Assembly (NCBI GenBank): GCA_900319225.1
Contig: ONNV01000002.1
Span: 1 to 64,000, forward strand
Length of the DNA: 64,000 bases
DNA from: an uncultured Prevotellaceae bacterium
GTDB lineage: Bacteria > Bacteroidota > Bacteroidia > Bacteroidales > Bacteroidaceae
Direction: 5' to 3'
The notes beneath the pieces were generated by a model. The model made no database searches and had not been told where the DNA came from. It saw only the letters and a list, made by a program, of their open reading frames with translations. A program made the position numbers and the translations under genes. Each line of letters begins with the position of its first letter. Within the stretch, counting starts at the first letter, position 1. Below are positions 6,485-14,278 of the stretch, in pieces.

Positions 6485-8110
6485 GTGAAAAAGGCATCAG
6501 TACATATTCTCTTCTTGTTTGCTACTTTAAATGTATTTGCGCAGACTCCGGCTCATGTTGATGTATGGGGCATGAGACCTGAGGCTGGGCAGACCATAAG
6601 GGGGCATGTCTATCTGGACAGTATATCCAGCGCAAACTGCATTGTGATGGAGAAGAACGCCCAAGGCAAGACGGTGAACGCCACATGTACCGATGAAAAC
6701 GGCTGTTTCTCACTCAAAACGGTTAATCCTGATGACATAATTCAGGTTAGCGCATATGCTTATAGCCCCAAGCAAAAAAAGAATATCAACTATAAAGCTA
6801 ACGTGAAACATGCCGGCTCGGGTTTTACTGGTTATGATAATTTCAGACATGAAATAAACGGCAGCTTTTTTGACATCTGGCTGAATGACGGAGTAGATTA
6901 TCTTGAATCCTATTCAAGCCGACGTAATTGCATTGGTGACCCGGATTACCTGCGTAGCCGGCAGACTTCCACCCAAAGACCTGTATATCCTGTAGATCTG
7001 TCGTTTGACCGATATGATGAGTATTGTGAGCAGCATAATCTGCCGGACGGAAATATAGGTATTGTATTGCCCAGAAGGGAGGAGATAGAACTGTTGCTGA
7101 GCGTTTCCGGTCAGGATGTCACTTCATCGGGAAAGATGCCTGAGGCAGGAGACAGTGTAACGGGATTTGTAATGGATAATGCCGGAGCCATGTTTCCGGT
7201 ACTTATTACAGAACGTGACTCAAAGGACAATATAGTATCACAAACTGAGACCCTACCCAACGGAGAGTTTAAATTAAAGGTTGCAGACCCCAGGAACCAT
7301 ATCTGCATTCTGATAGACAATTATCATGAGATAAGACACAGATATGATGGTGACAGATTCCTGATAATGATGCAGGAGGGCTATTTTACTTTGCCGGGAA
7401 GAGATCTCAAACTCCGTGAGGTTGAAGAGGAAGTGGGTAGTACAATTCTTGCAACTGTTGAAGAATCATATCCCGATGCTTTTTCCCGAACACAAACACA
7501 TTTAAAGAGTAGTGTTTCCATATCTGCGGTTAAGCCTAAGGCTGGTGATATGATTCGCGGAAGAGTTTTCGTTAATGACAGACTGAAAGGCGGTTGTATC
7601 GTGGCCGAAAGGAATAAGCTGGGTAAACTGGTCAATGTTACCGCTACTGACGGTCTGGGTGATTTTATGCTGCGTCTTACAAACCCCCATAACAGGATAT
7701 GGATATACCATTCTGATTATGTTCCTTTTAAGCATGCACCCTGCGGATTCCATTTTACAGTCAACCTGGAGGATACCATCCCGTCAGATAAGGGAACAGC
7801 CTGGGTAAGAGCGCTTCGTTCAGATAAGAGGAGCGTGATAGCATCGGGCCGTAAACCTGAATATGGAGGTGATTGGATTGAAGGATTTGTGATGGATGCA
7901 AATGGAGTCCCGTTAAGAAATGCTGTTGTAACGGAGATAGACTCAAACGGCAAGGTAGTATCAGAGACCAAGACCTTTAAAAACGGCGAGTTCCTGCTTT
8001 ATCAGACAAATCCCGATAACCGTCTTAAGGTATCACATGACGGTTACAACGATGTCATAACAAAGGCAGATGGGGTTAGACTGGTAACCTTAATGAATAT
8101 TATGAAATAA
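6485..8110 (+). CDS. Secreted protein with four carboxypeptidase-regulatory-like repeats
   Basis: A 541-residue protein with a signal peptide (to about residue 19, VFAQ). It contains four diverged copies of one beta-sandwich unit, starting at about residues 32, 219, 351 and 458. Each has P-x-x-G-D/Q-x-I-x-G-x-V, then a line like ERDSKDNIVSQTETLPNGEF and a final NPxNR-type strand. This is the pattern of carboxypeptidase-regulatory-like (SusC N-terminal type) domains. There is no enzyme motif or TonB plug. The best start is GTG at 6485; the ATG at 6477 hits a stop after three codons. It probably works outside the inner membrane. The same kind of domain begins the protein at 10528. Confidence 0.72.
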   Translation: MKKASVHILFLFATLNVFAQTPAHVDVWGMRPEAGQTIRGHVYLDSISSANCIVMEKNAQGKTVNATCTDENGCFSLKTVNPDDIIQVSAYAYSPKQKKNINYKANVKHAGSGFTGYDNFRHEINGSFFDIWLNDGVDYLESYSSRRNCIGDPDYLRSRQTSTQRPVYPVDLSFDRYDEYCEQHNLPDGNIGIVLPRREEIELLLSVSGQDVTSSGKMPEAGDSVTGFVMDNAGAMFPVLITERDSKDNIVSQTETLPNGEFKLKVADPRNHICILIDNYHEIRHRYDGDRFLIMMQEGYFTLPGRDLKLREVEEEVGSTILATVEESYPDAFSRTQTHLKSSVSISAVKPKAGDMIRGRVFVNDRLKGGCIVAERNKLGKLVNVTATDGLGDFMLRLTNPHNRIWIYHSDYVPFKHAPCGFHFTVNLEDTIPSDKGTAWVRALRSDKRSVIASGRKPEYGGDWIEGFVMDANGVPLRNAVVTEIDSNGKVVSETKTFKNGEFLLYQTNPDNRLKVSHDGYNDVITKADGVRLVTLMNIMK

Positions 8111-8179
8111 AAGTTTTAACAGGAGACGCATTTTCGGTATAAATCAGTTTAGATATCAAAAGAACCTATCAATAGCATT

Positions 8180-10375
8180 ATGAGAAAGAATGTCCTTTTC
8201 ATTGTATTGACATCCGTGATGATGTCACTATGCGTTCCAGCCAGTGCCCAGTTAGAACGGAGTGATTCTACGGTGAACCTTACTGTGCTTACGGCCGATA
8301 TGCTTGAAAAAGTCAAGGCATATGTGCCCAGTGCCAAGATTATAGCTAAGAATGAGTATATCATAGAGATTGGATCACCCAAAAAGAACCAGTCAAATAA
8401 TGATCCCAACAAGGATAAGACCAGTAGAGTGCCCGTAGGTACTACGGTGAAGGAACTGCTGTCAAAACTGCCTTGTGTGGAATATGCCAACGATGGAAAG
8501 TTGCTGATAAAAAGCAACAAGGAGGTAATTACGGATATTGTGTTTGACCATACTATAGTGTACTCCACAGACCCGATTTCAGTGAATAATGGTGATCGTA
8601 AACTGAAAGAAGGAACTGTCTTTTTGAGGATAATTGACCAGGAATACTACGACAACTCACACAGAGTTGTGCTTGAAGATAGAAACGCCCCATCTCCAGG
8701 CACTGCATTTATTAGATTGACATACTATCCGGGAAAGGATGCCGGTCAAGTCTCTGGGATTGAAGAAATATACCCGGAGTGGTGGGAAGGGATTCTGGTA
8801 GAAAAGGTTTATGATGTGAATACGGGCAAGCAGGTCATAACCAGCCTGCCGGAGCACCACTATACGGGTATGGAGAATGGTCACGGGTATGTTGATCTGG
8901 GTCTGAGCACCTTGTGGGCCACCTGTAATGTGGGTGCCGACAACCCGGTTGAGTATGGAGACTATTTTGCGTGGGGTGAGACTGAGCCTTACTATAAGCC
9001 GGGTTACGCCAGAGCTGAAAAAGCTAAGTGGAAGAAGGGCAAGGAGCGTGGTTACTCTTGGGACTCGTACAGCTATTGTGAGGGCTCTGAATCAACTATG
9101 ACAAAATACTGTGTGAGCAGCACACATGGTCAGGTTGATGACAAGCATATCCTTGAACTGGCCGATGATGCCGCGCATGTAAACTGGGGCGGCGAGTGGC
9201 GTATACCCAGTGCGGCCGAAGTATCGGAACTTACAAACCTTGACAACACCATCTGGACCTGGTATGGAATAGGCAACAGCGAGTTTGGCGGCGTAGCCGG
9301 TTTCAAGGTGCAGAGCAAGAAGCCGGGATATACCGATAATTACATATTCCTGCCGGCAGCCGGCCGTTATTATGGGGGTGAATTTGACTTTGCAGGTATG
9401 GGTGGTTCCTACTGGTACAATACGCTGTACGGTTTTGAATTCTGCTATTCCTATTCGGCAGGTGTATTCGGATTGAATGAAGAACCTGATAAAGCTCGTG
9501 GCTTTTCTACCAGGGCCCAGGGTTTCTCAGTACGTCCCGTATGCCGTAAGACCGATGTCCCCACACCTGAAGCGCGTCCCATGCCATCGGGAACGGATCT
9601 GACATTCACCCCCAATACCCCCAAGGTTAAACCGGGCGCTCCTATGCCTATGGACATTCCGGGACTTGAGATTAATGTTGATTCAAACGGGACAAAGCAT
9701 ATCATGGCGTTTCCTGAAGATTATTATTCCAATAAGGAGAACGGCTATTCATATGTGGACCTGGGTCTGAGCGTAAAGTGGGCCACCTGTAATATCGGGG
9801 CCGATGAGCCCTATGTTGCCGGTGACCTGTATGCATGGGGCGAGACAGCACCCAAGTCTGAATACACCTGGGAGAACTACAAATTCTACAAGGGTATGGT
9901 AGACGGCTGGAAAGTTCAGTTATCCAAATACAATCTATCCCGTGATTTGGGACCTGTTGACAAACGTACCGTCCTGCAGCAGTCTGATGACGCTGCCCAC
10001 GTGAACCTGGGCGGGAAATGGCGTATGCCCACCCGTGATGAGTGTAATGAATTGATTGACAACTGTACGTTCGTGTGGGCATTCATGAACGGTGTGGCAG
10101 GTTACATTGTGATAAGCAACAAGCCGGGTTACACGGACCGTTTCATATTCCTTCCTACCAACACCACTACAGATCAGGGATACGGCATTATAAAAATGTG
10201 CAGCTATTACTGGTCCAGCACACTGAATGAAGCTATAATGGATGTAGGTGACTATCCCGGCTCAACCGAAGCTTACACCATGTATATCCTTAAGCTTGGT
10301 GAGATGTATGATGTCTGGAAAGACCAAAAAATCCAGCGCTGTTATAACCAGCCCATCCGTCCCGTCTGCCCGTGA
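8180..10375 (+). CDS. Secreted protein with two Fib_succ-type domains
   Basis: A 731-residue exported protein (signal peptide to about residue 23, ASAQ). Residues 24-225 form a region I do not recognise. Two copies of one domain follow, at about 230-455 and 520-731. Each begins YVDLGLS..WATCN(V/I)GA, continues with YFAWGET or YAWGET, then DDAAHVN(W/L)GG.WR(I/M)P, a PGYTD..IFLP strand and a final (I/V)RPVC. This is the Fibrobacter succinogenes major paralogous domain pattern (Fib_succ_major), common in Bacteroidetes surface proteins and of unknown function. A proline-rich linker (about 460-505) separates the copies. A third copy of the domain is in the lipoprotein at 52850-53605. Its gene follows the repeat protein by 69 bases, so they may share a transcript. 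Confidence 0.75.
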   Translation: MRKNVLFIVLTSVMMSLCVPASAQLERSDSTVNLTVLTADMLEKVKAYVPSAKIIAKNEYIIEIGSPKKNQSNNDPNKDKTSRVPVGTTVKELLSKLPCVEYANDGKLLIKSNKEVITDIVFDHTIVYSTDPISVNNGDRKLKEGTVFLRIIDQEYYDNSHRVVLEDRNAPSPGTAFIRLTYYPGKDAGQVSGIEEIYPEWWEGILVEKVYDVNTGKQVITSLPEHHYTGMENGHGYVDLGLSTLWATCNVGADNPVEYGDYFAWGETEPYYKPGYARAEKAKWKKGKERGYSWDSYSYCEGSESTMTKYCVSSTHGQVDDKHILELADDAAHVNWGGEWRIPSAAEVSELTNLDNTIWTWYGIGNSEFGGVAGFKVQSKKPGYTDNYIFLPAAGRYYGGEFDFAGMGGSYWYNTLYGFEFCYSYSAGVFGLNEEPDKARGFSTRAQGFSVRPVCRKTDVPTPEARPMPSGTDLTFTPNTPKVKPGAPMPMDIPGLEINVDSNGTKHIMAFPEDYYSNKENGYSYVDLGLSVKWATCNIGADEPYVAGDLYAWGETAPKSEYTWENYKFYKGMVDGWKVQLSKYNLSRDLGPVDKRTVLQQSDDAAHVNLGGKWRMPTRDECNELIDNCTFVWAFMNGVAGYIVISNKPGYTDRFIFLPTNTTTDQGYGIIKMCSYYWSSTLNEAIMDVGDYPGSTEAYTMYILKLGEMYDVWKDQKIQRCYNQPIRPVCP

Positions 10376-10386
10376 ACCTAAAAAAT

Positions 10387-10504
10387 AGTTGACTCGCAAA
10401 AACGAGTTAACAGTGAAGAGCAATCGTACAGTTTTGAAAGGTCAGATTGCAACAGGTTTGCAACGCCTGATTCTTGTACTTTGTCGTTCTTGCAATTACT
10501 TTTG
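10387..10504 (+). promoter_or_regulatory. Shared upstream motif and promoter of the gene at 10528
   Basis: AGTTGACTCGCAA (10387-10399) and GCAAC-N6-GCAAC (10449-10464) repeat the motif found at 6387-6416. Here the first block is also a dyad, ACTCG (10392-10396) with CGAGT (10403-10407). The promoter candidate is TTG at 10474-10476, 20 bases, then TACTTTTG at 10497-10504, 23 bases before the ATG. Confidence 0.55.
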
Positions 10505-10527
10505 TTTGCAAATAAAAACGCACGATT

Positions 10528-11442
10528 ATGAAAATCCACAGATTAAGAGTCCTTATTGCCAAGGGATGGTACAAGGTGCTTTGCTTTGTCTCATTCTCAT
10601 TGTTATCTGTTATAGGCAATCATGCATCGGCCCAGAAGGCGGGTGATGTTATCCGTGGTGTGGTATCGGACGATGAGGGTCCTATGATACAGGCTATTGT
10701 GCTGGAGAAGAATAGGGCCGGCGCTATTGTCGCAGCTACCACTACTGACCTTGAGGGGCAGTTCTCCCTGAAACTGCAGAATTCGTCAGACCGTATCGTT
10801 TTTACATATGTGGGATACCAGACAGTGGAACTGCCTATTGACACTCTCTATTTTGATGTCAGGATGAAGGTGGCTGGACCTATCAAGATTGATGATATTG
10901 AAGGTGCAAAGACGGTCGATGAAGTTCTTAAGGGTCGTCCTGCAGGCACTGATATCATATTTAAAACCGGCGATCTGGCGTATGGACCTCCTGTCAGTTC
11001 TCTGATGGATGGACTGGACAATGAGAATAATAATTCTGTCATCAATTTTGATGATTTTGAGAGTCTTGACGCTACTGTATACGATAACAACCTTCAGGCA
11101 TATGGTACTGCGATTCCGGGTCTTGATATAGTTTTTAATAGTAAAGATCTGGAAAAAAGAGCTGCAAACCGGAAGCCGTTGCTGGTTATGGATGACAATA
11201 TTATTCCCCGTGACACCACGGTATGGAAAGGTATTGACCATAAAAAAGACAATTACTCAAAGTCTGAGCTGGCGCGTTTGTTTGGCATCAGACGCGGAGA
11301 GATAAAGACGGTGAAAGTTCTCAGGGGTTTCGATGCGACAACCCAGTGGGGACGTAAGGGGGAGAGTGGCGTGATTGAGATTATTACACGCCGTTATTAC
11401 CGAGAGAACAAGGAATTTATCCAGAATAGGGGAAACAAGTAA
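10528..11442 (+). CDS. Carboxypeptidase-regulatory-like plus TonB-plug-like protein without barrel
   Basis: A 304-residue exported protein. After a long signal sequence (to about residue 35, ASAQ), residues 38-115 form a carboxypeptidase-regulatory-like domain: AGDVIRGVVSDDEGPMIQAI, TTTDLEGQFSLK and FTYVGYQTVEL. The C-terminal part (about 220-295) has PLLVMDDNIIPRD, IKTVKVLRGFDATTQWGRKG and SGVIEIITRR. This follows the plug pattern of SusC/TonB-dependent receptors (VLKDASA..YGSRGANGVI.ITTK). The beta-barrel of some 600 residues is absent, so it is either a free-standing plug-like signalling or scaffold protein or a shortened receptor. No TonB box is evident. Its upstream region shares a motif with the gene at 6485. 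Confidence 0.7.
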   Translation: MKIHRLRVLIAKGWYKVLCFVSFSLLSVIGNHASAQKAGDVIRGVVSDDEGPMIQAIVLEKNRAGAIVAATTTDLEGQFSLKLQNSSDRIVFTYVGYQTVELPIDTLYFDVRMKVAGPIKIDDIEGAKTVDEVLKGRPAGTDIIFKTGDLAYGPPVSSLMDGLDNENNNSVINFDDFESLDATVYDNNLQAYGTAIPGLDIVFNSKDLEKRAANRKPLLVMDDNIIPRDTTVWKGIDHKKDNYSKSELARLFGIRRGEIKTVKVLRGFDATTQWGRKGESGVIEIITRRYYRENKEFIQNRGNK

Positions 11443-11473
11443 CTGAACACTGTAACTCTTTGAATCCGGATTG

Positions 11474-11502
11474 TATCCTGTATTATTTGTCAGGATATTT
11501 TA
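11474..11502. terminator. Weak hairpin between converging genes
   Basis: TATCCTG (11474-11480) pairs with CAGGATA (11491-11497), followed by TTTTA. It sits between the stops of the genes at 10528-11442 and 11508-12953. Confidence 0.4.
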
Positions 11503-11507
11503 TCTGC

Positions 11508-12953
11508 TCAATGACGGATTAAAGTCTGGGTGTGGTCAATGGTGTGGGGAAGTTCCTCCGGGTAGTGAGTTACGATTATCAGAGTCTTTTGCGGGTTGGC
11601 GCAGAAGGCCTTTATTATTTCCATTACCAGGGCGCGGCGCCGGCGGTCCAATCCGTGGAGCGGTTCGTCAAGGATGAGTAGGGAGGGGTTCTTTACGAAC
11701 GCGCGGGCCAGCAGAATCATGCGCTGCTCTCCGCTGGAGAGTTCCAGAAAATCACGGTCCTCCAGATCAGCTATCTGGAATATGCTCATCCATACGCGGC
11801 AGGATTCCCTTTCCTGGTCAGTAATTTTTTTATACAAACCGATAGTGTCGTGCAGGCCCGATGCCACTATGTCTATGGCGGGATAGCGGCGGCAGTAGGA
11901 GCGGTGCATCTCGGGCGATACGTAACCTATGTGCTTCTTGATTTCCCAGATGCTTTCACCTGTTCCGCGGGGGCGGCCAAATAGAGCAATGTCGCAGGCG
12001 TATGACTGAGGGTTATCGGCATAGACCATACTCAGCAGGGCTGACTTGCCGCTTCCGTTGGGGCCCAGGAGTGCCCAATGTTCACCTTTGCGGATGGTCC
12101 AGTCAAGAGGGCCAAGTATGCGGCGGTTCTCATATTGCAGGCTTACCTGGTTGCAACGGACTATCTCATCGGACTGCATTCCGTTCTCGGGAAGGTTGTG
12201 CATGAGCTCTACTGTCTCCTGCGGCAGGAGAGGCTGGGGGAGCGGATCAAGCGGCTGTCCCATATACTCCTTGACGGGTATTACGCCGCTGCAGCAGCGG
12301 TCTTTCACCTCTATTACATGTGTAATGAACTGCGGTATGTCCTCACGGCGCGCCACAACCAGCACAATCTGTATCTTCCATTCGCTGATAAGGTTTTCAA
12401 GCAGTTGGCACAGCATATCACGCGTCTGGACATCCAGACCAATGAACGGGCTGTCTATTATCACCATCTTGGGGCGTACGGCCAGGGCACGGGCCAACTG
12501 GTACTTGCGCATCTCGCCGCTGGAGAGGGTTACAAGCTGTTTATCCCAGATTGAGGGCAATCTGAACAGCGTGTACAGACGCTCTTTCCACACCGGGTCC
12601 TTGATATCGGGGAATGCGTCACGTACTATGGCTGATTCACCCATTTCGGTCATGTTCCAGCGCTGCTGGTAGAAATAGGTGCTGTCGGCACTGCCGTAGC
12701 TGTCACGGAACGTTATGTTGCGGATATCGGCCCCGGATATGCCGCTGCCATACTCCACCTCACGGTTGTTCATGAGCGGATACTGGCGTAGCAGGGTGTT
12801 TACAAGCAGGGTCTTGCCGGCCCCGTTGGGTCCCACAATGGCTGTCTGCTGGCCGGGTGCCAGGCAGATGTTGATAGGGGTGTCAAGACGGTACTTGGGC
12901 GTACATGCCACGCCATCTGTTATTCTGAGTACGAATGCGCTGTTCTGTTCCAT
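11508..12953 (-). CDS. Tandem-ABC ATPase (ModF-like)
   Basis: A soluble 481-residue protein with two complete ABC ATPase domains and no membrane segment. Domain 1 has Walker A GPNGAGKT (41-48), signature LSSGEMRK and Walker B MVIIDSPFIGLD. Domain 2 has GPNGSGKSALLS, signature LSSGEQRM and LLILDEPLHGLD. In the first Walker B the catalytic glutamate is replaced by serine (DS instead of DE), so that site may hydrolyse ATP poorly. The arrangement resembles ModF/PhrA-type proteins, which go with no known permease. No transporter gene is adjacent. It is transcribed divergently from the methylase gene at 13004. The exact role is not clear from the sequence. Confidence 0.8.
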   Translation of the reverse strand: MEQNSAFVLRITDGVACTPKYRLDTPINICLAPGQQTAIVGPNGAGKTLLVNTLLRQYPLMNNREVEYGSGISGADIRNITFRDSYGSADSTYFYQQRWNMTEMGESAIVRDAFPDIKDPVWKERLYTLFRLPSIWDKQLVTLSSGEMRKYQLARALAVRPKMVIIDSPFIGLDVQTRDMLCQLLENLISEWKIQIVLVVARREDIPQFITHVIEVKDRCCSGVIPVKEYMGQPLDPLPQPLLPQETVELMHNLPENGMQSDEIVRCNQVSLQYENRRILGPLDWTIRKGEHWALLGPNGSGKSALLSMVYADNPQSYACDIALFGRPRGTGESIWEIKKHIGYVSPEMHRSYCRRYPAIDIVASGLHDTIGLYKKITDQERESCRVWMSIFQIADLEDRDFLELSSGEQRMILLARAFVKNPSLLILDEPLHGLDRRRRALVMEIIKAFCANPQKTLIIVTHYPEELPHTIDHTQTLIRH

Positions 12954-13003
12954 TTTTGCTGAATGTAGTGCGAAGATAATGCAAAATGCGCTACCTTCGT
13001 GCC

Positions 13004-13708
13004 ATGAATCAAGCTTTGTATCTTATTCCCAATCTTTTGGGCGAGACTCCGGTGGAGCAGGTGCTTCCCGCGTACAATCATGATATAATCATGGGCATAC
13101 GCCATTTCATAGTGGAGGATGTCCGCACAGCCCGCCGTTTCCTCAAGCAGGTGGACCACAGCATCGACATTGACCAGCTCACCTTCTACACCCTTAACAA
13201 GCATACCAAGCCCGATGAGATATCCGGAATGCTCAAACCTCTGGAGGAGGGCAATCCAATGGGAGTGATATCCGAGGCCGGATGTCCCGCCGTGGCCGAT
13301 CCCGGGGCCGATGTGGTAGCAATAGCGCAGCGCAAAGGCCTGCAGGTGGTACCTCTGGTAGGTCCGTCCAGCATAATCCTGGCGGTAATGGGATCCGGAT
13401 TCAACGGCCAGAGCTTTGCATTCAACGGCTACCTTCCCATTGAGCCCGACGAGCGCATCAAAACCCTCAAGAAGCTGGAGCAGCGTGCCTACACCGAGAA
13501 TCAGACGCAACTCTTCATAGAAACCCCGTACCGCAACGCCAAGATGATGGCGGATATCCTTAAAGCCTGCCGTCCCCAGACACATTTGTGCATTGCTGCG
13601 GGTCTGACTACCGCGGACGAATTTATCCGCACCCGCACGGTGAAAGAGTGGGGTGGTAAGCTTCCCTCTTTGGATAAGGTTCCTTGTATTTTTTTGATTT
13701 ATAGGTAG
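13004..13708 (+). CDS. SAM-dependent methyltransferase, tetrapyrrole-methylase/RsmI-like
   Basis: A 234-residue member of the tetrapyrrole methylase fold, close to RsmI, which 2'-O-methylates C1402 of 16S rRNA. It starts MNQALYLIPNLLGETPVEQV and contains ISEAGCPAVADPGADVV and PLVGPSSIILAVMGSGFNGQ, the SAM-binding loops of the family. The C-terminal part is shorter than in E. coli RsmI, as is usual for the Bacteroidetes paralogue often annotated simply as SAM-dependent methyltransferase. ATG at 13004 fits the family start; an earlier ATG at 12986 adds six atypical residues. A possible -7 box, TACCTTCG at 12992-12999, would place transcription start near this ATG, so the message may be leaderless. 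Confidence 0.82.
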   Translation: MNQALYLIPNLLGETPVEQVLPAYNHDIIMGIRHFIVEDVRTARRFLKQVDHSIDIDQLTFYTLNKHTKPDEISGMLKPLEEGNPMGVISEAGCPAVADPGADVVAIAQRKGLQVVPLVGPSSIILAVMGSGFNGQSFAFNGYLPIEPDERIKTLKKLEQRAYTENQTQLFIETPYRNAKMMADILKACRPQTHLCIAAGLTTADEFIRTRTVKEWGGKLPSLDKVPCIFLIYR

Positions 13709-13731
13709 TGGAGCGGCCATCCGGCGGGTTT

Positions 13732-14086
13732 CTCGCACCTGCGGCGCTCGGCCGTTTTTTGACTTTTATGGCCCTTTCAGGGCCTAAAAAGTCGCTAGCT
13801 GGAAACCTATCTGCGTATTAGAAACAACCTTTTTTTAGTTTGGGGCGGCGACGCCCCAAACCCGTTCCATTCCACTTCGTTCCATTCCACTCTGCCGGCC
13901 TTCCAGGCCGGGTAAAACCAACCCCTCGCTTGCTACGCTTGCGAGGGGCTGGTTTTACTTGGTGCAACTGGAAACCGTGTTGGTGTGTGCAGTTGGAAAC
14001 TTTGTGCGTATCAGCATCACGCACGTGGAAACGCAGGTGCGATGGTATTATAAAAGTCAAAAACCACCGAGCACCGAATGTGCGAG
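13732..14086 (+). repeat. Modular palindromic intergenic repeat, copy 2, with long inverted ends
   Basis: Same module order as copies 1 and 3: hairpin GACTTTT/AAAAGTC around GGCCC/GGGCC (near 13761-13792); GTTTGGGGCG/CGCCCCAAAC after ACCTTTTTTTAGTTTG (13827-13842); tandem TTCCATTCCACT units; CCGGCCT/AGGCCGG; the variable hairpin 13912-13958 bounded by GTAAAACCA and TGGTTTTAC; then TGGAAAC motifs. Here the ends, 13732-13769 and 14050-14086, are imperfect inverted copies of each other (CTCGCAC...TTTTTGACTTTTAT), which makes the unit look like a small MITE-like element. It lies between two converging genes and has no credible gene inside. Confidence 0.85.
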
Positions 14087-14121
14087 AGCCCGCTGTTGTA
14101 CCAAGGCCCAAAGAATGGAAA

Positions 14122-14265
14122 CCGCCAAAGTGTCCCACGCTAACCGCTCCCAGAATGGGCTGGGAGGCTGGCGAGTGTGGGACACGGGCCCGAGATGAGG
14201 GGATGTAACACAATGAACCCCGCTACAAGTGCTGTGGCGGGGTTTGTTGTGGGACACTTTGGCGG
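14122..14265. repeat. Nested, mutually exclusive inverted repeats downstream of dpp4
   Basis: CCGCCAAAGTGTCCCAC (14122-14138) is perfectly complementary to 14249-14265. Part of it, GTGTCCCAC (14130-14138), is also complementary to 14177-14185, so two folds compete. Inside are CTCCCA/TGGGAG arms around 14147-14165 and AACCCCGC/GCGGGGTT (about 14216-14243). The array starts 14 bases after the dpp4 stop in the direction of that gene. It could act as terminator or 3'-end stabiliser; there is no gene in it. Confidence 0.6.
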
Positions 14266-14278
14266 CGTCCTTATGGGG

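Noticed and set aside
10389..10646. Short plus-strand frame before the gene at 10528
   Set aside because: It overlaps the promoter and the signal peptide of the real gene in another frame.
13818..14213. Open frames within repeat copy 2, both strands
   Set aside because: The sequence is repeat and palindrome; codon patterns look random and the frames are not shared by copies 1 and 3.
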